This document shows, one piece after another, positions 1 to 8,643 of a DNA stretch of 64,000 nucleotides. Source of the DNA: Cellvibrio sp. (lineage in GTDB: Bacteria; Pseudomonadota; Gammaproteobacteria; Pseudomonadales; Cellvibrionaceae). Each line of letters starts with the position of its first letter. Within the stretch, counting starts at the first letter, position 1. The notes under the pieces were generated by a model, which worked only from the letters and a program-made list of their open reading frames with translations, had not been told where the DNA came from and did not search any database. Both the position numbers and the translations under genes were made by a program. The stretch lies in assembly GCA_016712405.1 (NCBI GenBank), contig JADJRD010000003.1:486501-550500 (forward strand), written 5' to 3'.

Positions 1-198
1 GCTGAACCTGGTTCAGGCACTATATCTATGAATGGTGCAGCCGCGCGTAAAGTCTCGGTGGGTGATCGTGTGATCATCGCAACTTATGGCCATTTCAATG
101 AAGCCGAGTTGCTCAACCATAAACCCAAATTAGTTTATTTGGATGAGAACAATAAGGTTGAGCGCACGACTAATACTATTCCGATGCAGGTAGCGTGA
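1..198 (+). CDS. panD: Aspartate 1-decarboxylase, C-terminal part (window-edge truncated)
   Basis: This is the 3' end of panD; the 5' end lies before the window. PanD makes beta-alanine from aspartate for pantothenate and CoA synthesis, and it is a self-processing pyruvoyl enzyme. The visible 65 residues include the family's NGAAARK stretch and the following GDRVIIATYG strand, then the typical C-terminal tail ending at a TGA. The self-cleavage Gly-Ser site lies upstream and cannot be checked. The identification rests on the C-terminal motif and is fairly secure. Confidence 0.85.
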   Translation, partial: AEPGSGTISMNGAAARKVSVGDRVIIATYGHFNEAELLNHKPKLVYLDENNKVERTTNTIPMQVA

Positions 199-252
199 CA
201 GGTTAAAAGAGGAATACCTATATTGATCGGTAGCTTTAGCAGAAAAGGGGAA

Positions 253-550
253 ATGTATATGCACCTACAAACAGCTAAACAAGAAGCAATTGATGTCATT
301 AACCACTTGCCAGATACAGTCAACTTTGAAAAAAGTTGCAGCAGATATAGTGAATAAAACTAATGCAACACTTTCACTACCGCATGATGCGCTTGGTAAA
401 AAAGTTCCCGAGTTGGAATTGGATGATGTGCGTGAAATTCACATTCATGCTTGGCGAGTGATTTATCATTTGCAAGCAAATAATAAATTTGTGCTCACGA
501 TATTTCACAAACGCCGTAATTTAAAACCTGATGACATTAAGCTTGACTGA
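253..550 (+). pseudogene. Decayed toxin-antitoxin pair (RelE/ParE-type toxin remnant)
   Basis: Two overlapping fragments in different frames look like a collapsed type II toxin-antitoxin module. From ATG 253 a 34-codon frame resembles the start of a small antitoxin (TAKQEAIDVINHLPDTVNFE) and then stops at 355-357. A second frame, open from 290 to 550, carries the C-terminal half of a RelE/ParE-type toxin, with VREIHIHAWRVIYHL and FHKRRNLKPDD. The toxin lacks its usual start and a middle segment, and the antitoxin lacks its C-terminal half. The junction therefore fits internal deletions rather than a simple sequencing slip. A functional 86-residue toxin is unlikely but not excluded. Confidence 0.6.
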
Positions 551-623
551 TCAATTTGGTCATCAATATTGAATAATTTATTTTGAGATATTTGCACGAT
601 ACATTTTTGTTTAATTTTAAATC

Positions 624-707
624 GTCATCCCTGCGAAGGCAGGGATCCAGTCTTTGATTTTATTGATATTTTTTTAACTGCTGGATTCCTGCCTTCGCAG
701 GAATGAC
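624..707. repeat. Palindromic repeat element (27-bp inverted arms)
   Basis: Arms at 624-650 and 681-707 are reverse complements with two mismatches, around a core of CTGCGAAGGCAGG. The arms flank an AT-rich 30-base loop. Similar 'CTGCGAAGGCAG' palindromes are dispersed repeats in many proteobacterial genomes. It occupies the gene-poor stretch 551-755. Transcripts crossing it could fold into a long hairpin. Confidence 0.75.
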
Positions 708-755
708 GGTAATGTTGATTTGTGCAAAACTCTCATTTTGCAATATAAAATTTTA

Positions 756-884
756 ATGAAAGTTAAATCCTATTTGACTAATTTCAGTTTATTAAAATCA
801 ACAATCATCATTAGCGAAAATAGCAACGATTGGTTGACGAAGTATCCTAACTATAAACCTGTTTCGAGTTGCCAGAAACCATGA
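756..884 (+). pseudogene. Remnant reading-frame tail upstream of paralogue 1
   Basis: A 42-codon frame from ATG 756 ends in a TGA (882-884) that overlaps the ATG of the following gene as ATGA. Its last 23 codons encode SENSNDWLTKYP followed by a NYKPVSSC-like tail. The same tail, with no indels and in the same ATGA overlap, precedes the two downstream paralogues. Differences among the three copies leave the frame and stop position intact. I infer that it is the 3' end of a lost upstream partner gene that was copied along with each downstream gene. Confidence 0.5.
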
Positions 885-1678
885 AATTAGATACCAGTGC
901 TTGGAAAATAAATGATCCTGAGTGGGTCAAACAGCGAGAAGAGAAGTGGCCGATTTTTGAGGAATGGATAAAGCAAAGATATAGTATGATCGAGTATTAC
1001 AACGATAAAGATCTAACGAGAAATATATCTAATTCCAAAATATTTTACTTGACCGGATTTTTAAATGCTGACATTGAAAAAGGCTCAGATAGAGTAGGTT
1101 TTGAAAATAGCTTGGCATTGATACCGAATATACAGTGGAATATTGTTAGGCAAATCCTGAGGTTCTATATGGAGTCTACAAATAGAATTGATTTTAAAGG
1201 ATGCTTTTTTCCATTTTATCTGGCTGGTAATAAATATTTTGATTTGGTGGAAAAAAAAATAATAGAAAAGGATCTTTTTTTGCAATTATTAAAAGGGGTT
1301 TATGGCAATTCTCTGGCTGAAGCGGCGCAGATATTGGAGTTTGAGGTTGAAAAGGTTTGTTATCGAGTAGTGAATGATATGGGGCCTATCATTTTTAATT
1401 ATTATTTTAATAACCTAAAGACATTAGATTTTCATACGGCAAATCATTTAATTCCCATCTATATCGATGCTCTCAAATTACTTAATGATGAGGATGCGCT
1501 AAACTGTGACTTTGTCTTTTCGCAGCATGTAAAGCGTAAAAGAAAATATTATGATGCGGGGTTGGTTACTGATCCTGATAGATTGGCAATTATGAATCGG
1601 ATGTTGGCAGAAATAAAAAAGGTATGGAACGAATTGAATCCTATTGTACAAGAAAAATTATCGCCTTTAGTTGAGTGA
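881..1678 (+). CDS. Uncharacterised protein, tandem paralogue 1 (immunity-like?)
   Basis: A 265-residue protein of no family I recognise. The start is ATG 881, because the two downstream paralogues begin with the same residues (LDTSAWKINDPEWVKQREEK); an in-frame TTG at 869 would only add residues not conserved among them. No signal peptide or membrane segment is evident, so it is probably cytosolic. The N-terminus is shared by all three copies, the middle is divergent here, and a block at about residues 143-160 (NSLAEAAQILEFEVEKVC) is shared with paralogue 3. Tandem mosaic copies behind an ATGA-overlapping remnant resemble immunity genes of polymorphic toxins. That role is inference only. Confidence 0.65.
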   Translation: MKLDTSAWKINDPEWVKQREEKWPIFEEWIKQRYSMIEYYNDKDLTRNISNSKIFYLTGFLNADIEKGSDRVGFENSLALIPNIQWNIVRQILRFYMESTNRIDFKGCFFPFYLAGNKYFDLVEKKIIEKDLFLQLLKGVYGNSLAEAAQILEFEVEKVCYRVVNDMGPIIFNYYFNNLKTLDFHTANHLIPIYIDALKLLNDEDALNCDFVFSQHVKRKRKYYDAGLVTDPDRLAIMNRMLAEIKKVWNELNPIVQEKLSPLVE

Positions 1679-1731
1679 TGTGTAAAAGCGATAAATATTT
1701 ATGATAATTAAAATATCAAGCGTGGCTTTAG

Positions 1732-1830
1732 GGGCGTGGCATATCAACCATCATCGTGAGCGAAAACAGCAACGATTGGTTGATTAAGTATCCTACCCAT
1801 AAACCTGTGGCGAGTTGTAAAATACCATGA
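1732..1830 (+). pseudogene. Remnant reading-frame tail upstream of paralogue 2
   Basis: An open frame follows the in-frame TAG at 1729-1731 and ends with a TGA at 1828-1830, overlapping the ATG of paralogue 2 as ATGA. Its last 23 codons (SENSNDWLIKYPTHKPVASC, then KIP) match the tails upstream of paralogues 1 and 3. The homology extends a few codons further upstream into STIIV, paralleling STIII in unit 1. No start codon or ribosome-binding site is apparent, so it is probably a non-expressed fragment of a former upstream gene. Confidence 0.5.
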
Positions 1831-2618
1831 CATTAGATACCAGTGATTGGAAAATAAATGATCCTGAGTGGGTCAAACAACGAGAAGAGAAGTGGCCGAT
1901 TTTTGAAGAATGGTTATACAGATTGTATAGTTCTTTAGATGGAGCCTTGGTGTCTGAGTCGATGCTTAACGCTAAAATATTTTATGATACTGGAGTTCTT
2001 AATAAGGATGTAGAAGGTCTTCCAGGGCGTGTTGGTTTAGAAAGGGTATTTGTTCTCGCTCCGAGTTTAAATAGTAATTATTTTAAAGAACTTAGAAAGT
2101 TTTATTATCTGTACGGGAATAGAAAAGATCTCAAGGGTAGCTTTCATCAATATTATCTGGGTTACTCCGAAAATAAAGAGTTAATTGGTAAAGTTTTACC
2201 ATCTGATTTTATGCTTCAATTATTGCGCAGTGCCTACGGCAATTCTTTAACTGAAGCAGCGAAAATTCTGGAGTTTGATGTTGAAAAAGTTTGTTTGGGG
2301 TTGTTTAAGAATTTGAGTGATAAAATTCTATTATATTATGTTTTTGGAAATTCTAGCTTTAACGGTGATGTGGCACGTTTTATGTTGCCATTTTATCTGG
2401 AAACTATCACTTGGTTAAAAGATGAGGACGAGCAAGAGTGTGATTTTTATTTTAATACCATGATAGAAATTAAAAAAGAAGAATACGATCTGAATACAGT
2501 ATCTGATATTAATCGAGTTGAATTTATGAAATATTTTCTAGAAGCCATAGAGAAAAATTTAGTGAATACACGGCCTTGGGTTCAACAGAAGTTATCGCCG
2601 TTATTTGATCGAAAATAG
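1827..2618 (+). CDS. Uncharacterised protein, tandem paralogue 2 (immunity-like?)
   Basis: A 263-residue cytosolic-looking protein. From the start through about residue 145 its DNA is almost identical to paralogue 3, with only a handful of base changes. It then diverges abruptly after YGNSL. The C-terminal third has the same layout as its paralogues (ARFMLPFYLE, acidic helix, QQKLSPLF) but a different sequence. This pattern of an identical N-half and a diversified C-half indicates recent duplication or gene conversion. No catalytic motif is visible and the function is unknown. Confidence 0.65.
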   Translation: MTLDTSDWKINDPEWVKQREEKWPIFEEWLYRLYSSLDGALVSESMLNAKIFYDTGVLNKDVEGLPGRVGLERVFVLAPSLNSNYFKELRKFYYLYGNRKDLKGSFHQYYLGYSENKELIGKVLPSDFMLQLLRSAYGNSLTEAAKILEFDVEKVCLGLFKNLSDKILLYYVFGNSSFNGDVARFMLPFYLETITWLKDEDEQECDFYFNTMIEIKKEEYDLNTVSDINRVEFMKYFLEAIEKNLVNTRPWVQQKLSPLFDRK

Positions 2619-2702
2619 TGTTTTGTGATAAGCGAAAATAGTGATGATTGGATAACCAAGCATCCTATCCATAGACCTGTTTCGAGTTGTAAAATACCAT
2701 GA
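2619..2702 (+). pseudogene. Remnant reading-frame tail upstream of paralogue 3
   Basis: Directly after the stop of paralogue 2, in the same frame, runs a short open stretch whose last 23 codons (SENSDDWITKHPIHRPVSSC, then KIP) match the tails before paralogues 1 and 2. It ends in TGA at 2700-2702, overlapping the ATG of paralogue 3. A GTG at 2625 is the only start candidate. It carries several codon-level differences from the other copies, yet the frame is intact. Confidence 0.5.
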
Positions 2703-3484
2703 CATTAGATACCAGTGCTTGGAAAATAAATGATCCTGAGTGGGTCAAACAACGAGAAGAGAAGTGGCTGATTTTTGAAGAATGGTTATACAGATTGTAT
2801 AGTTCTTTAGATGGAGCCTTGGTGTCTGAGTCGATGCGTAACGCTAAGATATTTTATGATACTGGAGTTCTTAATAAGGATGTAGAAGGTCTTCCAGGGC
2901 GTGTTGGTTTAGAAAGGGTATTTGTTCTCGCTCCGAGTTTAAATAGTAATTATTTTAAAGAACTTAGAAAGTTTTATTATCTGTACGGGAATAGAAAAGA
3001 TCTCAAGGGTAGCTTTCATCAATATTATCTGGGTTACTCCGAAAATAAAGAGTTAATTGGTAAAGTTTTACCATCTGATTTTATGCTTCAATTATTGCGC
3101 AGTGCCTATGGAAATTCTCTGGCTGAAGCGGCGCAGATATTGGAGTTTGAGGTTGATAAGGTTTGCTTGGGGCTATTTCAGGATTCGGGAAAAAAATTAT
3201 TTTCGTATTTTACAAAAGGGGATCAAGGTTATCCTGGTGATATGGCTCGTCATATGTTGCCATTTTATATTGAAGCAATGATTAGACTAACTGAAGAAGA
3301 AGCTAGAACCTGCGATCCTTATTTTGAGTCTATTGTTAGATTAAAAAAAGAAAAGTATGACAAAGGAGTCGTAAGTGATCCTGATAGATTGGCATTTATG
3401 CAAAATTGGCTAGATGGGATGAAAGCAGGGCTGAATGAAATGGCTCCCCACACTCGTGAATCACTCAAATCCCTATTTGAATAA
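2699..3484 (+). CDS. Uncharacterised protein, tandem paralogue 3 (mosaic of 1 and 2)
   Basis: A 261-residue protein, third of the tandem set. The first part is near-identical to paralogue 2. From YGNSLAEAAQILEFEV onward it switches to a version nearly identical in DNA to paralogue 1 (about 1300-1360 there, 3107-3165 here), then becomes unique. The C-terminus keeps the family layout (ARHMLPFYIEA, acidic segment, VSDPDRLAFM). The mosaic structure points to recombination among copies. No enzyme motif or membrane segment is seen. The function is not recognised; an immunity-type role is speculative. Confidence 0.65.
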   Translation: MTLDTSAWKINDPEWVKQREEKWLIFEEWLYRLYSSLDGALVSESMRNAKIFYDTGVLNKDVEGLPGRVGLERVFVLAPSLNSNYFKELRKFYYLYGNRKDLKGSFHQYYLGYSENKELIGKVLPSDFMLQLLRSAYGNSLAEAAQILEFEVDKVCLGLFQDSGKKLFSYFTKGDQGYPGDMARHMLPFYIEAMIRLTEEEARTCDPYFESIVRLKKEKYDKGVVSDPDRLAFMQNWLDGMKAGLNEMAPHTRESLKSLFE

Positions 3485-3517
3485 TCAAAATAATATTGAC
3501 AAGCTTGAGAGAATTTT

Positions 3518-4090
3518 ATGTCCAGCCAAACATTCACTTGCAGTGTTAATTCAGGTATTGAAACAGCAGAAAGCTATTTTGTGAAATTGGCTAGTCATTT
3601 GGCACAGTTGCCATTACGGTCTGCGCTTAATTCTGTTAATGAATTGTTAGAAGCAAAGTTTGATAGCTTGTCTGCATTGTCGTTACAGATTGAGAAAAAT
3701 GAACTGCTGGAAGTCAGCGCAGAGTTTGGTAGTGAAGTTCCTGTTGCTTTGATTGAGGCGATAATCGCTCGGTTGGAAAAAATAGAAGGTGTTAAATTCA
3801 AAGCGCGTTATTTTGATTCCAGCAGTGGCGGTGTCAGTGTTTGGGGTGACTATGACGATTGGGATATTGAAGGGAAGTTATTTTTCTTAACAGGGAAAAT
3901 GGATGATAAAGAGTATGTTGAGGAGATGTTGGAAGATATTGGCGAGTTGCAGGAGGCGTTTGATGAAGACACAGAAGTATTAATATTGGGTGAAAAGCCT
4001 AATAAAAGAATACTGGATGCAGCCACTAAGCAAGGCGTAATCATCATGACGGAAGACGAGTTTGTTGAATATGTTGCCAGCCAGCCTTGA
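3518..4090 (+). CDS. Two-part protein with C-terminal BRCT-like domain
   Basis: A 190-residue acidic protein. Residues 1-115 form an unrecognised domain. Residues about 120-188 resemble a BRCT domain of the DNA-ligase LigA type: FFLTGKMDD at the first strand, VLILGEKPNKRILDAATKQG as the loop and helix, and IIMTEDEFVEY at the last strand and helix. Such domains bind DNA ends or phosphopeptides, but stand-alone short BRCT proteins in bacteria are little characterised. It lies 33 bases after paralogue 3 on the same strand and may be co-transcribed with it. The BRCT call is from motif reading only. Confidence 0.6.
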   Translation: MSSQTFTCSVNSGIETAESYFVKLASHLAQLPLRSALNSVNELLEAKFDSLSALSLQIEKNELLEVSAEFGSEVPVALIEAIIARLEKIEGVKFKARYFDSSSGGVSVWGDYDDWDIEGKLFFLTGKMDDKEYVEEMLEDIGELQEAFDEDTEVLILGEKPNKRILDAATKQGVIIMTEDEFVEYVASQP

Positions 4091-4279
4091 TGAAAGCGGT
4101 AGCAGGTTCAAGTTAACCCTTTGTCCGGTTTGTTATTAAGGCCTATTTTTACGTCCAATCCCTTGCCGACCTAACCTGCAGCCGCTAGAGTTGTCGCCTG
4201 ATTTTTATCAAGAGTTACCCCTGATTTTTCAAAAACCTCTACCTTTCCAAATAACAAAATTAATCACCGAGAGTTTTCT

Positions 4280-6216
4280 ATGTCTGATGTGCATTTATAT
4301 CCGGTTCCTGCGCAAATTAAATCGGCTGCTCATATTGATCGGGCGCTTTACCAATCTATGTATCAAGAATCAATCCAGTCACCCGAGACTTTTTGGGCTG
4401 AACAGGCCAGTAAATTCTTAACCTGGCAAAAACCTTGGTCGAAAGTCGTTGAAAGTGATTTGAAAAAAGGTGAGGTGTCCTGGTTTATTGATGGCAAATT
4501 GAATGTGAGTGTGAATTGTATTGATCGTCATTTGCCGGCGCGTGCCAATCAAACGGCGTTGATTTGGGAGGGGGATGATCCTGCGGAAGATCAAAAATTA
4601 CTTATCAGGAACTGCATGATCAGGTCTGTCGTTTGGCAAATGCGTTGCGTAAACGCGGCGTGAAAAAAGGCGATAGGGTTTGTATCTATATGCCGATGAT
4701 TCCTGAAGCCAGTTATGCCATGTTGGCTTGTGCGCGCATTGGTGCGGTGCATTCTGTGGTCTTTGGTGGGTTTTCGCCTGAAGCCTTGAAAGATCGAATT
4801 CAGGATGCGGATTGTCGTGTTGTGATCACGGCTGATGAAGGCCTGCGTGGTGGCAAACGAGTCCCCCTGAAAAAGAATGCGGATATTGCTTTGGCGCAAT
4901 GCCCGAATGTTCACACTTGTATTGTGGTTGAACGTACTGGTGGCGATATTGATTGGAATGACCAGCGTGATTTTTGGTACGAAGAATTGGTTAAGCGTCA
5001 AGCTAGCCAATGCGAGCCGGAAATAGTGGATGCGGAAGATCCTTTATTTATTCTTTACACCTCAGGGTCAACCGGAAAGCCTAAAGGCGTACTGCACACG
5101 ACAGCGGGATACTTATTACAAGCGGCAATGACGCACAAATACGTGTTTGATTATCAGGAAGGTGAAGTTTATTGGTGTACCGCAGACGTGGGTTGGGTGA
5201 CCGGGCACAGTTACATTGTGTACGGCCCGCTGGCGAATGGCGCAACCAGTTTAATGTTTGAAGGTGTACCGACTTACCCTGATGCTTCGCGCTGCTGGAA
5301 AGTGATCGACAAACACGGCGTCAATATTTTCTACACCGCGCCAACGGCGATTCGTGCCTTGATGGGGCAGGGCGATGACTTTGTTAAACGTACATCGCGC
5401 GACAGTTTACGAATTCTAGGTAGCGTCGGTGAACCCATTAACCCCGAAGCTTGGGAGTGGTATTACAAGGTGGTCGGCAACAGCCGTTGCCCGATTATGG
5501 ATACCTGGTGGCAAACCGAAACCGGTGCACATATGTTGACACCATTGCCCGGTGCGATTGATTTAAAACCCGGTTCAGCGACTCTGCCGTTCTTTGGTGT
5601 ACAACACCTATTGGTTGATGCGGAAGGCAAAGAAATAATTGGCGCCGGTGAAGGTAATCTTTGCATTAAAGCAGCATGGCCCAGCCAAATCCGTACAGTT
5701 TATGGCGATCATCAGCGTTGTATTGATACTTATTATTCCACTTATCCCGGTTATTACTTTACTGGCGACGGTGCGCGTCGTGATGCCGATGGTTATTACT
5801 GGATTACCGGTCGTGTTGATGATGTGCTCAATGTTTCCGGTCACCGCATGGGCACTGCTGAAGTCGAAAGTGCTTTGGTATTGCATGAAAAAGTCACAGA
5901 AGCGGCTGTTGTTGGATATCCACACGATATTAAAGGCCAGGGCATTTATGCTTACGTCACGTTGATGTCTGGCGAAGAACCCAGTGATAATTTGAAAAAA
6001 GAATTACTTGCACTTTGCGTCAAAGAAATCGGTGCAATCGCCAAGCCGGATATTATCCAGTGGGCGCCAGGATTACCCAAAACCCGTTCTGGCAAAATTA
6101 TGCGTCGTATTCTGCGCAAAATCGCCGCAAACGAATTGGATTCTTTGGGTGATACATCGACTTTGGCTGACCCCTCGGTGGTCAGCGACTTGATTGCGAA
6201 TCGGGCGAATCAATAA
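4280..6216 (+). CDS. acs: Acetyl-CoA synthetase (one apparent frameshift)
   Basis: The AMP-forming acetate-CoA ligase activates acetate to acetyl-CoA. About 645 residues are reconstructed across two frames, the usual Acs length. The phosphate-binding loop YTSGSTGKPKG, the DTWWQTETG motif and the C-terminal SGKIMRR, whose lysine is acetylated in known Acs, are all present. The frame breaks in an A-run at 4593-4597. One extra A restores DQKITYQELHDQVCRLANALRK, so I read the break as a homopolymer sequencing or assembly error. The start is ATG 4280. The 190 bases upstream show nothing distinctive. Monocistronic as far as can be seen. Confidence 0.92.
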
Positions 6217-6308
6217 ACTACATTTTTTTACAAAATTAATCTGAATTTTGGCAACTTAAGTATTAATGTCGGTTCAAACTGAGGTTCATTAATCGTTGAG
6301 GTGAAGTG

Positions 6309-6962
6309 ATGAAAACGTCAAAGTTAATTGTGATGCTGAGTTTTGTTGTCATTAGTGCATGCTCTTTCACCAAGCAGCACGAGAAAAATCTTGCTGCGGA
6401 AGCGGTTCCATTAGGTCTGCAGCAAGTGAACTCTAAACGGTTGGATGCTGTTTATCTGGATAAGAGTGCTATAGCGAATTACAAGCAAGTGATACTTGAG
6501 CCATTGGATTTATCGGCAGTTAAAGTCCGTCAACTTAGCCAAACTAATTTGGCTTATGACACACCATGGGAATTAAACGATCAGGATCGAAAATATTATT
6601 CAGAGCGCTATCAGGATTCGATGAAAAAAGAATGGCTGGATAAATCAGGACTTTCACAAGTTGATCAAGTGTCCGCAGCAACATTGAAAGTCAAAGCGAT
6701 TTTGGTGGAGATTTCCCCTTTAGGTAGTAAAGACGATTCAAAAGGTCGCCCGACTATGACTAAAGTGTATAGCGAAGGTATGGGTACTATGACTCTCAAA
6801 ATTGAAATCGCTGATGCAACTAGCGGAAAAGTTTTAGCATTGATTTCAGATCAGCGTGATTTGGGAAAAATCTGGGAAGAAAATAATCGAGTGACTTTTA
6901 ACAATAAAGTTCGATTAGTGTTTACTGCTTGGGCAAAAAACTTACAAAAAGAATTGATGTGA
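6309..6962 (+). CDS. DUF3313-like lipoprotein
   Basis: A 217-residue predicted lipoprotein: a basic start, a hydrophobic stretch and the lipobox VISAC, with Cys at about residue 19. The layout, an ILEPLDL-type strand early, a middle amphipathic helix, then a beta-rich part ending in an FTAWAKNLQKEL helix, matches DUF3313-type lipoproteins of unknown function. ATG 6309 is chosen over GTG 6306 because a GAGG lies about 7 bases upstream of it. It would be anchored to the inner face of an envelope membrane. The gene is followed by a strong terminator. Confidence 0.65.
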   Translation: MKTSKLIVMLSFVVISACSFTKQHEKNLAAEAVPLGLQQVNSKRLDAVYLDKSAIANYKQVILEPLDLSAVKVRQLSQTNLAYDTPWELNDQDRKYYSERYQDSMKKEWLDKSGLSQVDQVSAATLKVKAILVEISPLGSKDDSKGRPTMTKVYSEGMGTMTLKIEIADATSGKVLALISDQRDLGKIWEENNRVTFNNKVRLVFTAWAKNLQKELM

Positions 6963-6982
6963 TGTTTAGGCGATTCAAAAAC

Positions 6983-7013
6983 AAAAAAACCGACTTCAAA
7001 AGTCGGTTTTTTG
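6983..7013. terminator. Bidirectional rho-independent terminator
   Basis: An 8-bp stem, ACCGACTT at 6989-6996 and AAGTCGGT at 7000-7007, has a 3-base loop. It is flanked by an A-run on the left and a T-run on the right, so it can act in both directions. It separates the convergent lipoprotein gene and the universal stress gene. Confidence 0.85.
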
Positions 7014-7032
7014 TTTTGCCATTTTGAAAAAA

Positions 7033-7851
7033 TTACTCGTGATTAATCACCATCACGTCAGTATCTACTGCAGCAATCAAACGCTCGGCAGTATTACCGC
7101 GACGGGTTTTGGTCATGCCGTTTTGGCCGAGGGTTCCCATAATAATTAAATCAGCGTTGATTTTGGCTGCAAGTACAGATACTACATCTGAGGTGTAGCC
7201 ATTTTCGACGTGGATTTTTTCGTTTGGCAAACCCGTTTCATTAATAATTTTTGCACGATCTGGATAAGTCATAGAATCCATATAGCCATTGATTACATGC
7301 ACATCGGCACCGTAAACATCAGCAAAATGTTTGGCTTGGGCAATAATTTTTTTGTTCAGCTCGATTTGCACATCACGTTGTGCTTGAAAGTTTGCCGCCG
7401 CTAAAATCACTTTGCGTTGAGCTTTAGCGCCTGGGCGAATCAATACCACTGGGCAGGATGCTGTTTTTAATAAGTCCCATTTGGATTCGGTGAAGCTAAA
7501 ACGGCTTTGATTGGTTTTGGCATGTACAGGTAAATAAATTAAATCGGACCCCAATCGTTTTGCAGAATCCACTATGGATTTTTGCCATTCACTGGACCAT
7601 GAGATTTCCATGGTGTAGCTGATGCCAGCACTAGCCAAAGGACTTTTGATGTTTTTTTCAAACCAGGTTAAATCGCGAAATAAACGATCATTGCTTGATC
7701 GGGTATCAACTGCATCTCCGTCCACAGCGACGAAGGCGTGTACATGGGGTTTGGTAGTGTGTAATGCAGAGGTGATGATCGCTCGTTCCAATGCAATGTG
7801 GTGGTCATCATTGGGATCAACCACAACAAACAGTTTTTCGGGTCTTGACAT
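7033..7851 (-). CDS. Universal stress protein, two-domain (UspE-like)
   Basis: A 272-residue cytosolic protein made of two tandem Usp domains. The first ends in SCPVVLIRPG at about residue 140. The second contains the nucleotide-loop signature IIMGTLGQNGMTKTRRGNTA and ends DVMVINHE. In UspA-type folds, G-x2-G-x9-G(S/T) binds ATP; here only the second domain shows a version of it. The length and tandem layout fit UspE of gammaproteobacteria. A strong GGAGGC ribosome-binding site precedes ATG 7851. The gene is convergent with the lipoprotein gene. Role: stress tolerance, inferred from the family. Confidence 0.8.
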   Translation of the reverse strand: MSRPEKLFVVVDPNDDHHIALERAIITSALHTTKPHVHAFVAVDGDAVDTRSSNDRLFRDLTWFEKNIKSPLASAGISYTMEISWSSEWQKSIVDSAKRLGSDLIYLPVHAKTNQSRFSFTESKWDLLKTASCPVVLIRPGAKAQRKVILAAANFQAQRDVQIELNKKIIAQAKHFADVYGADVHVINGYMDSMTYPDRAKIINETGLPNEKIHVENGYTSDVVSVLAAKINADLIIMGTLGQNGMTKTRRGNTAERLIAAVDTDVMVINHE

Positions 7852-7954
7852 GGAGCCTCCTTAATACGGGACGTTTAGTGTTATTAAAATCAATTCTAGG
7901 TTCGAAAAAGCTGTGGCTAGCATATCAATCCGGCGTGGTGATTGACAGTTGATT

Positions 7955-8620
7955 TCATTCTTTGTCATCAGGTTGCGGATTCCATCCGCCTAACTCTTTC
8001 CATCGATTTACTATCACACAAAATAATTCAGCCGTTTTTTCCGCATCATAAGCCGCAGAATGGGCAGCGCTGTTGCTAAATTCCAGGCCTGCAGCACGAC
8101 AGGCTTTGGCGAGTACTGTTTGTCCGAAGGCGAGTCCCGCCAAGGTTGCGGTATCAAACACACTAAAGGGATGAAAAGGGCTGCGTTTAATATCACAGCG
8201 TTCAACGGCAGCGTTTAAAAAGTTCAAGTCAAAATGAGCGTTATGACCAACGAGTAGCGCACGTGTGCAGCCATGTTCTTTTACCGCACGGCGAACAGCT
8301 TGAAGCAAATCAGGTAAGGCGATTAGTTCGGGCTCTGCCATGCGTTCAGAATCATCCAAATCAATGCCGGTAAAGTCGAGTGCGGCCTGTTCAATGTTGG
8401 AGCCTTCATAAGGCACTAGATGAAACGCAAAGGTTTCATGTCGGTGCAGCATGCCTTCTTCATCCATGCGCAAGGTGACTGCGGCAATTTCCAATAGAGC
8501 ATCTGTCTGCGCGTTAAATCCACCGGTTTCAACGTCAATGATGACCGGTAAATAACCACGAAAACGTTGCGCCATGGGCGAACTGGGATCTTTAGGGTGT
8601 TCGGGTGGGTTCACACTCAT
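7955..8620 (-). CDS. rnt: Ribonuclease T
   Basis: A 3'-5' exoribonuclease that trims tRNA and other stable RNA 3' ends and is involved in tRNA turnover. It is a DEDDh exonuclease: D29 and E31 in VIIDVETGGF, D131 in GHNAHFDLNFL, and H187 and D192 in AAHSAAYDAEKT, so all five catalytic residues are present. At 221 residues it is the normal RNase T size. It lies 24 bases downstream of pyrC on the same strand and is probably co-transcribed with it. The same rnt-pyrC-motY neighbourhood is known from Pseudomonas aeruginosa. Confidence 0.93.
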   Translation of the reverse strand: MSVNPPEHPKDPSSPMAQRFRGYLPVIIDVETGGFNAQTDALLEIAAVTLRMDEEGMLHRHETFAFHLVPYEGSNIEQAALDFTGIDLDDSERMAEPELIALPDLLQAVRRAVKEHGCTRALLVGHNAHFDLNFLNAAVERCDIKRSPFHPFSVFDTATLAGLAFGQTVLAKACRAAGLEFSNSAAHSAAYDAEKTAELFCVIVNRWKELGGWNPQPDDKE

Positions 8621-8643
8621 GCCTTAATTTGTTTGAAGGTGGC

